A DNA stretch of 64,000 nucleotides from Psychroserpens luteolus (GTDB lineage Bacteria > Bacteroidota > Bacteroidia > Flavobacteriales > Flavobacteriaceae): the NCBI RefSeq assembly GCF_021032705.1, contig NZ_JAHVXI010000001.1, positions 806,001 through 870,000 on the forward strand. Direction: 5' to 3'. A program made the translations under genes and the position numbers. The notes under the pieces were generated by a model. That model saw only the letters and a program-made list of their open reading frames with translations, did no database searches and was not told the DNA's origin. Of the stretch, positions 52,388-60,986 are shown one piece after another. Numbering within the stretch: position 1 is the stretch's first letter; the number at the start of each line of letters is the position of its first letter.

Positions 52388-52978
52388 TTATAGCCTGGCC
52401 TCGTAGAGCTTTTGTATATATTTCCCTAAGACATCAAACTCTAAATTAATTTTAGAACCAACATGTAAATTCTTGAAATTGGTATGCTCATATGTGTACG
52501 GAATAATAGCGACACTAAACTTGTTTTTTTCTGAATTCACTACAGTTAAACTAACACCATTAACAGTAGCAGATCCTTTTTCTATGGTTACATTTCCAGA
52601 GCTTTGATCGTAACTAAATGTAAAGAACCAGCTGCCATTTTCCTCTTTTATGCGCTCACAGGTCCCAATTTGGTCAACATGACCTTGAACGATGTGCCCG
52701 TCCAATCGGTCCCCTAATTTCATAGCGCGTTCTAAGTTTACAATATCTCCAACCTGTAGGTCACCTATATTTGTCTTATCAATAGTTTCCTTTATGGCTG
52801 TAACGGTGTAATTGTCACCCAAAACAGCTACTACAGTAAGGCAAATACCATTATGAGCAACACTTTGGTCTATTTTCAATTCTGAAGTGATATTGCTTTG
52901 TATGGTTAAGTGAAGATTATCTTGTTCTTTTTTAAGATTGGTCACAACGCCAAGATCTTCGATAATTCCTGTAAACAT
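52388..52978 (-). CDS. ribE: Riboflavin synthase, alpha subunit
   Basis: 196 aa with the two internally homologous lumazine-binding repeats (about 1-90 and 97-185). MFTGIIEDLGVV, SVAHNGICLTVV and GHIVQGHVDQIGT mark the first and second repeats, then ATVNGVSLTVVNSEKNKFSVAIIPYT. It makes riboflavin from two molecules of 6,7-dimethyl-8-ribityllumazine. The length is that of the monomer. It is divergent from pdxA, with the pdxA promoter in the short intergenic space. Confidence 0.95.
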   Translation of the reverse strand: MFTGIIEDLGVVTNLKKEQDNLHLTIQSNITSELKIDQSVAHNGICLTVVAVLGDNYTVTAIKETIDKTNIGDLQVGDIVNLERAMKLGDRLDGHIVQGHVDQIGTCERIKEENGSWFFTFSYDQSSGNVTIEKGSATVNGVSLTVVNSEKNKFSVAIIPYTYEHTNFKNLHVGSKINLEFDVLGKYIQKLYEARL

Positions 52979-52995
52979 AGTGTCGAATAATTGGT

Positions 52996-53003
52996 TAAAT
53001 TTG
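52996..53003 (+). promoter_or_regulatory. -7 element of the pdxA promoter
   Basis: TAAATTTG fits TAnnTTTG and puts transcription start near 53010. This supports the ATG at 53039 as the real pdxA start over an in-frame codon at 52991, which would precede the promoter. Confidence 0.55.
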
Positions 53004-53038
53004 CAATTGTAAAATTACGGACTATAGATAACATCTTA

Positions 53039-54085
53039 ATGGAAAAAGATAAAAAAATAAAACTAGGAATTTCAATTGGTGATCTTAATGGAATAGGATC
53101 TGAAATTATCATCAAAACTTTTGAAGACAATCGCATGTTGGAGTTTTGCACACCAGTAATTTTTGCCTCTATAAAAACGATGTCTTTTTTTAAAAAGCAT
53201 TTTAAAAGCAGCATCAATTTTCACGCAATCAATCATACAGACCAAATTATTCATGGAAAGATTAACGTATTGAATGTTTGGAAAGAGAATGTCACTATTA
53301 ATTTTGGAGAAGAAGATGTTAAAATTGGTGAATATTCGGTGAAATCGCTCGAAGCAGCTACAGCTGCTTTAAAAAATGAAGCTATAGATGTATTAGTTAC
53401 AGCTCCTATACATAAACATAATATTCAGTCTGATGACTTCAAATTCCCTGGTCATACTAATTATCTTGCTGAAAAATTGGGAGGAAAAAGTTTGATGTTC
53501 ATGGTGACAAACACATTAAAAGTAGGATTACTTACCGATCATGTTCCAGTAAAAGATGTTCCTAATCATATCACTGCCGAACTCATTAATGAAAAAATTA
53601 ATACAGTTTACATGTCACTAAAACAAGATTTTAGAATCAGTAAACCGAGAATTGCGGTCTTGGGAATCAATCCACATGCAGGAGACAACGGTGTTATTGG
53701 AGAAGAAGATGACAAGGTGTTACGACCAACATTGCAGGACATTAAAGAAAAAGGTAAGATGGTATATGGCCCTTATTCTGCCGATAGCTTCTTTGGGTCT
53801 GGAAATTATAAAAACTTTGACGCCATTGTTGCATCATATCATGATCAAGGACTAATACCATTTAAAACTATTGCTTTCGGACATGGTGTAAATTATACAG
53901 CAGGACTTAATAGAGTAAGAACGTCTCCAGATCATGGAACTGCTTTTGAAATTGCCGGAACAGGAAAAGCAGACAATGGTTCATTTAAAGAAGCTGTATT
54001 TACTGCAATAGAAGTTTTTAAGAATAGAAAAGAGTATAATGAATACTCAAAAAACCCTCTAAAAAAGGCACCAAAAAAGATATAA
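53039..54085 (+). CDS. pdxA: 4-hydroxythreonine-4-phosphate dehydrogenase
   Basis: 348 aa from the ATG at 53039. PdxA oxidises 4-phosphohydroxy-threonine in the pyridoxal-phosphate pathway, with NAD and a divalent metal. Family marks: KLGISIGDLNGIGSEI, VTAPIHKHNIQSDDFKFPGHTNYLA (metal His), GINPHAGDNGVIGEEDD and VASYHDQGLIPFKTIAFG, and DHGTAFEIAGTGKADNGSF near the end. It leads into a DUF177 gene and rpmF, a conserved order in flavobacteria. Confidence 0.95.
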   Translation: MEKDKKIKLGISIGDLNGIGSEIIIKTFEDNRMLEFCTPVIFASIKTMSFFKKHFKSSINFHAINHTDQIIHGKINVLNVWKENVTINFGEEDVKIGEYSVKSLEAATAALKNEAIDVLVTAPIHKHNIQSDDFKFPGHTNYLAEKLGGKSLMFMVTNTLKVGLLTDHVPVKDVPNHITAELINEKINTVYMSLKQDFRISKPRIAVLGINPHAGDNGVIGEEDDKVLRPTLQDIKEKGKMVYGPYSADSFFGSGNYKNFDAIVASYHDQGLIPFKTIAFGHGVNYTAGLNRVRTSPDHGTAFEIAGTGKADNGSFKEAVFTAIEVFKNRKEYNEYSKNPLKKAPKKI

Positions 54086-54127
54086 ACATTTTTTGTTGAT
54101 AAGCGCTGTTTAATTAATTAAAATTTA

Positions 54128-54135
54128 TATATTTG
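54128..54135 (+). promoter_or_regulatory. -7 element before the DUF177-rpmF operon
   Basis: TATATTTG fits TAnnTTTG, 10 bp before the ATG at 54146. This would give a very short 5' leader. No clear -33 box at standard spacing. Confidence 0.45.
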
Positions 54136-54145
54136 CAGGCTCAAA

Positions 54146-54700
54146 ATGAATGCGATGATGAAGCCCTTAAAGGAATTTACGATACCATTTATTGGTCTCA
54201 AGGTTGGAAAGCACCATTTTGATTATCAGATTGATAAAAAGTTCTTTGAACATTTTGAGTATGATGATTTTAATGATGTAAATGTAAAAACAGAGTTGTT
54301 GTTTGAAAAAAAGACGACCTTGTTGGAGTTACATTTTGAAATTTCAGGCATTGTAAATGTCAATTGCGACCTTACAAATGAACCTTATGACCAAAGTGTT
54401 GAAGGTAAATTTAAATTGGTAGTCAAGTTTGGTGACGATTATAATGATGAATTTGAAGACATACTAATCATACCTCATGGAGAATATGAAATCAATGTTG
54501 CACAGTACATATATGAATTAATCATATTGTCGATGCCAGCAAAACGAATTCATCCAGGAGTTGAAGATGGTACATTAGATTCAGAAATACTTAAAAAACT
54601 AGAAGAATTAAGTCCGAAAGGCTTAGACGATAAAGAAGAGACATCAGAGGACATTGATCCTCGTTGGAATACATTAAAAAAACTATTAACGGATAAATAA
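54146..54700 (+). CDS. DUF177 (YceD-like) domain protein
   Basis: 184 aa. The pattern [17 protein letters not shown] and the acidic region before [26 protein letters not shown] are typical of DUF177 proteins, which are linked to 23S rRNA/large-subunit maturation and are almost always encoded next to rpmF. The rest is acidic. It precedes rpmF by 8 bp, in the canonical order, so the two are co-transcribed. Confidence 0.88.
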   Translation: MNAMMKPLKEFTIPFIGLKVGKHHFDYQIDKKFFEHFEYDDFNDVNVKTELLFEKKTTLLELHFEISGIVNVNCDLTNEPYDQSVEGKFKLVVKFGDDYNDEFEDILIIPHGEYEINVAQYIYELIILSMPAKRIHPGVEDGTLDSEILKKLEELSPKGLDDKEETSEDIDPRWNTLKKLLTDK

Positions 54701-54708
54701 CATATAAA

Positions 54709-54912
54709 ATGGCACATCCTAAAAGAAAGATTTCTAAAACAAGAAGGGATAAAAGAAGAACACATTATAAAGCATCTGTTCCTACTATAGCTACTTGTCC
54801 TACAACAGGAGAAGCACACCTTTACCATAGAGCTCATTGGCACGAAGGAAAGTTATATTACAGAGGTCAAGTATTGATTGACAACTCTGAAAAAGAAGAA
54901 AACTTAGCATAA
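54709..54912 (+). CDS. rpmF: 50S ribosomal protein L32
   Basis: 67 aa, very basic N-terminus ([20 protein letters not shown]) followed by [21 protein letters not shown], the L32 signature. This form keeps one Cys (ATCPTTGE) but not the four-Cys zinc knuckle of the other L32 type, as is usual in Bacteroidota. Length is normal. Second gene of the DUF177-rpmF unit, followed by a strong terminator. Confidence 0.97.
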   Translation: MAHPKRKISKTRRDKRRTHYKASVPTIATCPTTGEAHLYHRAHWHEGKLYYRGQVLIDNSEKEENLA

Positions 54913-54932
54913 GTATTATGCATGCATATAAT

Positions 54933-54960
54933 AAAACGCTCATACTTGAGCGTTTTTTTT
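54933..54960 (+). terminator. Intrinsic terminator after rpmF
   Basis: AAAACGCTCA-type arms (54933-54942) and TGAGCGTTTT (54947-54956) form a 10-bp stem with loop TACT and a T-run to 54960. Confidence 0.88.
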
Positions 54961-55092
54961 ATGTTTAATTTCTCTAAGTCTTAAAAACGACTTATTTTGC
55001 GTCATATTCGTTCAAAATTTAGTAAATTCATTAAAATTTTACCGTTTTTTGACGATTTTTGTCTTTTTAGGACGATTTTTTAAAAATTTAGT

Positions 55093-56088
55093 ATGAGTAA
55101 AATCACAGCTGCAATTACAGGAGTAGGCGCTTATTTACCTGAATATAAATTGACCAATCAGATTTTAGAAACCATGGTCGATACAAATGATGAGTGGATT
55201 ACCACTCGAACAGGTATAAAGGAACGTAGAATTCTTAAAGAAGATGGTAAAGGAACTTCCTATTTAGCCATTAAAGCCGCTCAAGACCTAATTGACAAAA
55301 AGGGAATTGACCCAAAAGATATAGAACTTGTTATCGTTGCCACTGCAACTCCAGATATGAAAGCTGCCTCAACCGCAGCTTTTACTGCAACTAATATAGG
55401 AGCAACTAATGCCTTTTCTTTCGATTTAGAAGCAGCGTGCTCTAGCTTTCTTTTCGGAATGTCTGTTGCTGCACGTTACATAGAATCTGGAAAATATAAG
55501 AATGTACTGCTCATTGGAGCAGATAAGAACTCTTCAATGATTAATTATAAAGACAGAGCTACTTGTATCATCTTTGGAGATGGCGCTGGAGCTGTGTTAT
55601 TTGAACCTAATCATGAAGGACTTGGTCTACAAGACGAGCTATTGAGAAGTAATGGAGAAGGGCGTGAGTTTCTACATGCACAATATGGAGGCTCTTCTTA
55701 TCCGTCTACACCTGAAGCAATCGCTGAAGGAAAGCATTTTGTGTTCCAAGAAGGAAAAACGGTATTTAAAAACGCCGTATTTAATATGGCAGATGTCACA
55801 GAGCGTATTTTAGAAAGAAACAATTTAACTAATGACGATATCTCATGGCTTGCAGCACACCAAGCTAATAAGAGAATTATAGAGGCTACAGCAAATAGAG
55901 TGTCTCTAGACCCAGCAAAGGTGATGATGAATATCCATAAATATGGAAATACAACTTCGGCAACATTACCATTGCTATTACACGATTACGAATCGCAATT
56001 AAAAAAAGACGATAAAATTATATTCGCAGCCTTTGGTGGCGGATTTACTTGGGGCTCAATTTATTTAAAATGGGCTTATAATTCTTAA
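55093..56088 (+). CDS. fabH: Beta-ketoacyl-ACP synthase III
   Basis: 331 aa thiolase-fold enzyme that condenses acetyl- or branched acyl-CoA with malonyl-ACP to start fatty acid synthesis. The triad is visible: Cys116 in FDLEAACSSFLFGM, His in WLAAHQANKRIIEA, Asn in HKYGNTTSATLPLLL. N-terminal ITGVGAYLPEYKLTN and IFGDGAGAVLFEP are family marks. It leads a conserved fabH-accB-accC order, starting fatty acid production right after rpmF. Confidence 0.96.
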   Translation: MSKITAAITGVGAYLPEYKLTNQILETMVDTNDEWITTRTGIKERRILKEDGKGTSYLAIKAAQDLIDKKGIDPKDIELVIVATATPDMKAASTAAFTATNIGATNAFSFDLEAACSSFLFGMSVAARYIESGKYKNVLLIGADKNSSMINYKDRATCIIFGDGAGAVLFEPNHEGLGLQDELLRSNGEGREFLHAQYGGSSYPSTPEAIAEGKHFVFQEGKTVFKNAVFNMADVTERILERNNLTNDDISWLAAHQANKRIIEATANRVSLDPAKVMMNIHKYGNTTSATLPLLLHDYESQLKKDDKIIFAAFGGGFTWGSIYLKWAYNS

Positions 56089-56125
56089 CCGACTTTTAAC
56101 TAACTAATTAAAAAGACTAATAATT

Positions 56126-56614
56126 ATGGATATTAAGGAAATTCAAAACTTAATCAAATTTGTAGCCAAATCAGGAGCAAGTGAGGTTAAATTAGAAATG
56201 GATGATGTTAAGATCACCATCAAAACAGGTGCTGATGACAAAGGGGACTCAACCACTTATGTTCAACAAATACCAGTGAGCCAACCTGTAGCGCAAGCTA
56301 TACCTGCAGCAGCACCAGCCGCTCCTGCTGCACCAGCCGCTCCTGCAGCTGAACCAGCATCAGACGATTCGAAATATATAACAGTTAAGTCACCAATTAT
56401 AGGTACATTTTATCGTAAGCCATCTCCAGACAAACCTGTGTTTGTTGAAGTAGGTAGCACTATTGGTGAAGGTGATGTATTATGTGTCATTGAAGCGATG
56501 AAATTATTCAACGAAATCGAATCTGAAGTATCAGGAAAAATCGTTAAGATTTTAGTAGATGATTCTTCTCCAGTAGAGTTTGATCAACCATTATTCTTGG
56601 TAGATCCATCATAA
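56126..56614 (+). CDS. accB: Biotin carboxyl carrier protein of acetyl-CoA carboxylase
   Basis: 162 aa. An N-terminal helical domain, an Ala/Pro-rich flexible linker (about 55-78, repeated AAPAAPAAP) and the biotinyl domain (about 85-162) with K126 in [13 protein letters not shown] as the biotin site. It carries the carboxyl group from the biotin carboxylase to the transferase. It starts 37 bp after fabH and precedes accC; length and layout are normal. Confidence 0.97.
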   Translation: MDIKEIQNLIKFVAKSGASEVKLEMDDVKITIKTGADDKGDSTTYVQQIPVSQPVAQAIPAAAPAAPAAPAAPAAEPASDDSKYITVKSPIIGTFYRKPSPDKPVFVEVGSTIGEGDVLCVIEAMKLFNEIESEVSGKIVKILVDDSSPVEFDQPLFLVDPS

Positions 56615-56710
56615 CCGTTTAAAAATTCCAATTCACATCTCATGTCATGAGACCCAAAACCTAATGTTTGGTTTTGTACTTGGAATTTGAAATTTTTAAT
56701 TCAAGAAGTT

Positions 56711-58063
56711 ATGTTTAAAAAAATATTAATAGCTAATAGAGGAGAAATAGCACTACGTGTTATTAGAACCTGTAAAGAAATGGGTATCAAAACGGTAGCA
56801 GTGTATTCTACAGCAGATGCTGAAAGCTTACATGTGAAGTTTGCAGACGAAGCTGTCTGTATTGGCCCACCATCAAGTAGTGACTCTTACCTTAAAATAT
56901 CCAATATTATAGCAGCAGCAGAAATCACAAATGCTGATGCCATACATCCAGGTTATGGGTTTTTATCTGAAAACGCTAAATTCTCAAAAATCTGTGAAGA
57001 GCACGATATCAAATTTATTGGAGCGTCTCCAGAAATGATTGATAGAATGGGAGACAAAGCCAATGCAAAAGCAACAATGCTTGCTGCAGGTGTGCCATGT
57101 GTTCCAGGAAGTGAAGGTATAATTGAAGACTTTGAAGAGTGTAAAAAACTAGCTAAAGAAACCGGCTATCCAGTTATGCTTAAAGCATCTGCTGGAGGTG
57201 GAGGAAAAGGAATGCGTGCTGTTTGGAAACCTGAAGACCTTGAAGATGCTTGGGAATCTGCTAGAACAGAATCTAAAGCAGCTTTTGGAAATGATGATAT
57301 GTACATGGAAAAACTTATTGAAGAGCCACGTCATATTGAAATCCAAGTCGTAGGAGATTCAACAGGTCGCGCATGTCATCTTTCAGAACGTGATTGTTCG
57401 GTGCAAAGACGTCACCAAAAGTTAACCGAAGAAGTGCCATCTCCATTTATGACTAAGGCTTTACGTGATAAAATGGGGAAAGCGGCTGTGAAAGCTGCAG
57501 AATATATCAAATATGAAGGCGCAGGAACAGTAGAGTTCTTGGTAGATAAGCATCGTAATTTCTACTTCATGGAAATGAATACGCGTATTCAAGTGGAGCA
57601 CCCAATTACAGAACAAGTGATCGATTTCGATTTAATTCGTGAGCAAATTCTTGTGGCTGCTGGTGTGCCAATTTCTGGTAAGAACTATACACCTAATCTA
57701 CACTCTATCGAATGTCGTATTAATGCCGAAGATCCATTTAATGATTTTAGACCATCGCCAGGACGCATTACAACGTTGCATGCACCTGGAGGACACGGAG
57801 TTCGTTTAGATACACATGTGTATGCTGGTTATGTGATTCCGCCTAACTACGATTCTATGATTGCTAAGTTGATAACTACTGCACAAACACGTGAGGAAGC
57901 CATCAATAAAATGAAACGTGCTTTAGAAGAGTTCGTTATTGAAGGTATCAAAACAACCATTCCATTCCACAGACAACTCATGGAGCATCCAGATTATTTA
58001 GCGGGTAACTATACCACTAAGTTTATGGAAGATTTTGTTATTGAGACAACTCCAGAAGATTAA
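56711..58063 (+). CDS. accC: Biotin carboxylase subunit of acetyl-CoA carboxylase
   Basis: 450 aa from the ATG at 56711; a TTG 24 bp earlier in the same frame adds eight residues not found in the family, so it is rejected. ATP-grasp biotin carboxylase: [22 protein letters not shown] at the N-terminus, ATP loop [15 protein letters not shown], and [16 protein letters not shown] with the catalytic Glu/Asn/Arg. Its C-terminal domain ([15 protein letters not shown]) is normal. Length is typical. It ends the fabH-accB-accC unit with a terminator. Confidence 0.97.
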   Translation: MFKKILIANRGEIALRVIRTCKEMGIKTVAVYSTADAESLHVKFADEAVCIGPPSSSDSYLKISNIIAAAEITNADAIHPGYGFLSENAKFSKICEEHDIKFIGASPEMIDRMGDKANAKATMLAAGVPCVPGSEGIIEDFEECKKLAKETGYPVMLKASAGGGGKGMRAVWKPEDLEDAWESARTESKAAFGNDDMYMEKLIEEPRHIEIQVVGDSTGRACHLSERDCSVQRRHQKLTEEVPSPFMTKALRDKMGKAAVKAAEYIKYEGAGTVEFLVDKHRNFYFMEMNTRIQVEHPITEQVIDFDLIREQILVAAGVPISGKNYTPNLHSIECRINAEDPFNDFRPSPGRITTLHAPGGHGVRLDTHVYAGYVIPPNYDSMIAKLITTAQTREEAINKMKRALEEFVIEGIKTTIPFHRQLMEHPDYLAGNYTTKFMEDFVIETTPED

Positions 58064-58069
58064 TACTAT

Positions 58070-58101
58070 AACTCCGAAATTTACGTTTCGGAGTTTTTTT
58101 T
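58070..58101 (+). terminator. Intrinsic terminator after accC
   Basis: AACTCCGAAA (58070-58079) and TTTCGGAGTT (58086-58095) form a 10-bp stem with a T-run to 58101. Confidence 0.88.
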
Positions 58102-58119
58102 ACCTTTTTCTTAGGGTGT

Positions 58120-58210
58120 TCTTTTATCCCGAAGTGTCGGGACAAAAGGCAGGCTCTCGCAAGTCGCTCTCGGTGAGGAGCTCCAACAATAGCTCCATCC
58201 TTAACACGAA
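58120..58210. repeat. GC-rich structured element, probable dispersed repeat
   Basis: About 90 bp of locally GC-rich, structured sequence in AT-rich surroundings. TCCCGA/TCGGGA (58127-58132/58137-58142) and GGAGCT/AGCTCC (58177-58182/58191-58196) are hairpins; the part between them (CTCTCGCAAGTCGCTCTCGG) is C/G-rich and has no coding pattern. The composition and hairpin pair suggest a mobile or repeated extragenic element. Only one copy is in the window, so dispersal is unproven. Confidence 0.45.
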
Positions 58211-58254
58211 CCAATATTTCTTGTTATATTTAAGAGAACTAATAACCAAGGTTA

Positions 58255-58845
58255 ATGATTAAGACCAAAGAATCTGTTTTCATCTGTCTCTTATTTTTAC
58301 TCTTTTTTCCTGCTTACGCCATGTTTAACAATGCTATTTTATTTTTGTTTGATCAAGCATTTACAGGTGGTGAAGTCTCAAAAATTTTCACATACAACTA
58401 TACGGGAAACCTACTCGGCTGTTTAGGAATGGCGAAATATATAGAGTTGTCAAGCTCATTTAATTTTTTTCAAAAAAATGGCGCCTTAATGCTAACTTTT
58501 TTAGTTTCAGTCGTTGCTTTTTTAATGATTCTCAAAAAGAAAGAATCCAAGAACTATCATGCTAAATGGTGCCTAATTTTTGTGTTTTCGGTATTTCTGT
58601 TTACAGGGCTTGAGTTTTTATATTACACGTTTTCTTATATGATTAAGGCAGATGTTGAATTTTCAGAAGTGCTTTCTTTGATACTAATATTTAGTCTAAT
58701 TGTTGCTCTATTAGCTGCAATTCTATTTTTTAAAAATTTCAGTAAAAAAGAAAAATTACAAGTTTTTATCCTAGTGATACCAGCATCTTTTATAAGTGCT
58801 TATCTTTGGTTAGGTTACATCGGACCAGCAATTTTGCCAATATAA
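58255..58845 (+). CDS. Small multi-pass membrane protein of unknown family
   Basis: 196 aa with about five to six predicted hydrophobic helices (about 6-29, 74-93, 101-125, 137-160, 170-195). No motif I know. The stop is 6 bp before the next gene (FAD oxidase at 58851), so the two may be co-transcribed. Local neighbours are enzymes of a small pathway, but nothing shows the protein belongs to it. A transport or membrane-anchoring role is possible. Confidence 0.6.
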   Translation: MIKTKESVFICLLFLLFFPAYAMFNNAILFLFDQAFTGGEVSKIFTYNYTGNLLGCLGMAKYIELSSSFNFFQKNGALMLTFLVSVVAFLMILKKKESKNYHAKWCLIFVFSVFLFTGLEFLYYTFSYMIKADVEFSEVLSLILIFSLIVALLAAILFFKNFSKKEKLQVFILVIPASFISAYLWLGYIGPAILPI

Positions 58846-58850
58846 ACTCT

Positions 58851-59960
58851 ATGAATCTATCCTACTGGGAAATAAAATCATGGCTCACTAATGTCGATTA
58901 TACAATCGTAGGTAGTGGTATTGTAGGTCTCAATTGTGCATTACAATTAAAACAACGATTTCCAACAGCTAGCATTTTAATTCTTGAGCGTGGTACATTG
59001 CCACAAGGTGCCAGCACTAAAAATGCAGGTTTTGCATGTTTTGGGAGCCTGAGTGAAATCATCAATGACCTTAAAACTCATTCTGAAGATGAAGTGTTTC
59101 AGTTGGTAAAAAAACGTATTGATGGCTTGCAGTTATTGCGACAAAGATTGGGAGATGATATTATAGACTACCAAGAGTTAGGTGGTTATGAATTGTTTTC
59201 AAAAACAGATGATTTATATGAAGAAAGCCAGTCTAAAAAAGACAGTATAAATTTACTTCTAAAACCACTATTTAATCAAGAAGTATTTAGCTTTAAACCC
59301 AATGAGTTTAATTTTAAAAACTGTCACGATACCTTAGGTTATAATCAATTTGAAGGCCAAATAGACACGGGAAAAATGATGGCTTCATTAACGCAATTAG
59401 TATTAGGTTCTGGGGTAAAAATATTGAATAATAGTACTGTCGAACAGTTCTCTGAAAACGACAATTCGGTTAACATTAAAACAGATCAATTTGAATTTTC
59501 TACCTCAAAACTTTTAATTGCCACCAATGGCTTTGCTTCAGCGTTAGATATTTCCGAAGTAAAACCAGCTAGAGCACAAGTCCTTATTACAAAACCTATA
59601 GAAAACCTTCATATTAAAGGCACATTTCATTTAGATCAAGGGTATTATTATTTTAGAAATATTGATAACCGCTTACTATTTGGAGGTGGGCGAAATCTAG
59701 ATTTTAAAGGAGAAGAAACTACTGAATTGACCCAAACCCAACGTATTCAAGATAAGTTAGAAGACTTATTAAAAACGACTATATTACCTCATACAGCTTT
59801 TGACATTGATTATCGTTGGACAGGCATTATGGGTGTTGGACAACAAAAAAAACCCATTGTAAAACAGCTTAGCAATAATGTGTTTTGTGGTGTGCGTTTA
59901 GGAGGTATGGGAGTCGCTATTGGGAGTTTGGTTGGAAAAGAATTAGCCGATTTATTGTAA
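58851..59960 (+). CDS. FAD-dependent oxidoreductase (DadA/glycine-oxidase-like)
   Basis: 369 aa from the ATG at 58851; an in-frame codon at 58806 would overlap the preceding gene. FAD Rossmann site TIVGSGIVGLNCALQLKQRF and ILERGTLPQGASTKNAGFAC (typical of DAO-family enzymes), and FAD-binding C-terminal GVRLGGMGVAIGSLVGKELAD. These enzymes oxidise amino acids or amines. The stop codon overlaps the start of the next gene (TAATG), implying coupling. The substrate cannot be told. Confidence 0.88.
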   Translation: MNLSYWEIKSWLTNVDYTIVGSGIVGLNCALQLKQRFPTASILILERGTLPQGASTKNAGFACFGSLSEIINDLKTHSEDEVFQLVKKRIDGLQLLRQRLGDDIIDYQELGGYELFSKTDDLYEESQSKKDSINLLLKPLFNQEVFSFKPNEFNFKNCHDTLGYNQFEGQIDTGKMMASLTQLVLGSGVKILNNSTVEQFSENDNSVNIKTDQFEFSTSKLLIATNGFASALDISEVKPARAQVLITKPIENLHIKGTFHLDQGYYYFRNIDNRLLFGGGRNLDFKGEETTELTQTQRIQDKLEDLLKTTILPHTAFDIDYRWTGIMGVGQQKKPIVKQLSNNVFCGVRLGGMGVAIGSLVGKELADLL

Positions 59961-60409
59961 TGGATACCAAAAAAAAACTGTATTACCAATGCCAACAATT
60001 TATTGACAATCGCTTACAAGCGATTCAAAAAACCATACATGAGATTCAAGAATCATTAACCTCTGAAACGAAAAGTTCGGCAGGAGATAAACACGAAACA
60101 GGTCGAGCCATGTTGCAATTAGAGCGAGAAAAAGCCGGACAGCAATTGGCAGAAATTCAAAGAATTAATCAATTATTATCTAAGATTGATGTTTCAAACA
60201 CATCAAAAGTTATTGGCTTGGGAAGTGTAGTAATAACAACCAATGCCAATTACTTCATTGCCATTAGTGCTGGAGAATTGAAAGTTAGCAGTCAAGTATT
60301 TTATGCGATTTCAGCTCACACACCTATTGCCCAATTGTTATTAGGGAAATCTATAGGAGATAACATTCAATTTAGAAATCAGGATTTTAAAATTATTGAA
60401 GTCTACTAA
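59960..60409 (+). CDS. GreA/GreB-like transcript-cleavage-factor-related protein
   Basis: 149 aa with an N-terminal antiparallel coiled coil (about 8-80, FIDNRLQAIQKTIHEIQESL, EREKAGQQLAEIQRINQLL) and a C-terminal FKBP-like beta domain (about 88-149) as in Gre factors. Unlike true GreA the coiled-coil tip lacks the conserved DxxD/E acidic pair needed for cleavage in the form I expect (here SAGDKHETGRAM), so it may have another RNA-polymerase role. Start ATG at 59960 overlaps the previous stop codon. Confidence 0.72.
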   Translation: MDTKKKLYYQCQQFIDNRLQAIQKTIHEIQESLTSETKSSAGDKHETGRAMLQLEREKAGQQLAEIQRINQLLSKIDVSNTSKVIGLGSVVITTNANYFIAISAGELKVSSQVFYAISAHTPIAQLLLGKSIGDNIQFRNQDFKIIEVY

Positions 60410-60445
60410 TTTTTATCTCATTCAATTTCAGTGTATCTTTAGTTT

Positions 60446-60985
60446 ATGAAAAAGATTAAAATTACACTTGTATTGCTTACAAGTATGGTATTCTCATTGA
60501 TGAGTTTTGCTCAAGACACTAAAACTCAAATTTCAGTAGATTTTAAAATTAGAAACCTTGGATTTAATGTTGATGGTTACTTTTCAAGCGCCTCTATTAC
60601 CACAAACTTTAACAGTAACAATAGTGCACAATGGACCTTATCTGGAAGTGTAAAAGCCAACTCCATTGCTACAGGTATCAAAAAACGTGATGAGCACTTA
60701 TTAAGAGAAGACTATTTTGATGTTAAGACCTATCCAGATATAACTCTAAAAGCAACAGGTTTTAAAAAGATATCTGAAAATAAGTATAAAGTTGAGGTGA
60801 ATCTTACCATTAAAGACGTGACCAAACGGATAACAATTCCAATGCAAATTAGTGACGACGACAATAGCTTGAAGCTGAGTGCTTATTTTGAAATAAACAG
60901 ACGTGATTTTGGTGTTGGAGGAAGTAGCCTAACGCTATCAAATACAGCAAGAATAAATGTAAACTATACCTTAAAAAAGGAATAA
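60446..60985 (+). CDS. YceI family periplasmic lipid-binding-like protein
   Basis: 179 aa with a signal peptide (about 1-22, LVLLTSMVFSLMSFAQ). The YceI beta-barrel pattern is clear: ISVDFKIRNLGFNVDGYFS, then IATGIKKRDEHLLREDYFDVKTYPDI, and NLTIKDVTKRITIPM near the end. YceI proteins bind polyisoprenoid or amphiphilic molecules. It sits inside a run of tightly spaced genes ending in a type III polyketide synthase, so it may carry a lipid precursor or product. Confidence 0.85.
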   Translation: MKKIKITLVLLTSMVFSLMSFAQDTKTQISVDFKIRNLGFNVDGYFSSASITTNFNSNNSAQWTLSGSVKANSIATGIKKRDEHLLREDYFDVKTYPDITLKATGFKKISENKYKVEVNLTIKDVTKRITIPMQISDDDNSLKLSAYFEINRRDFGVGGSSLTLSNTARINVNYTLKKE

Positions 60986-60986
60986 C

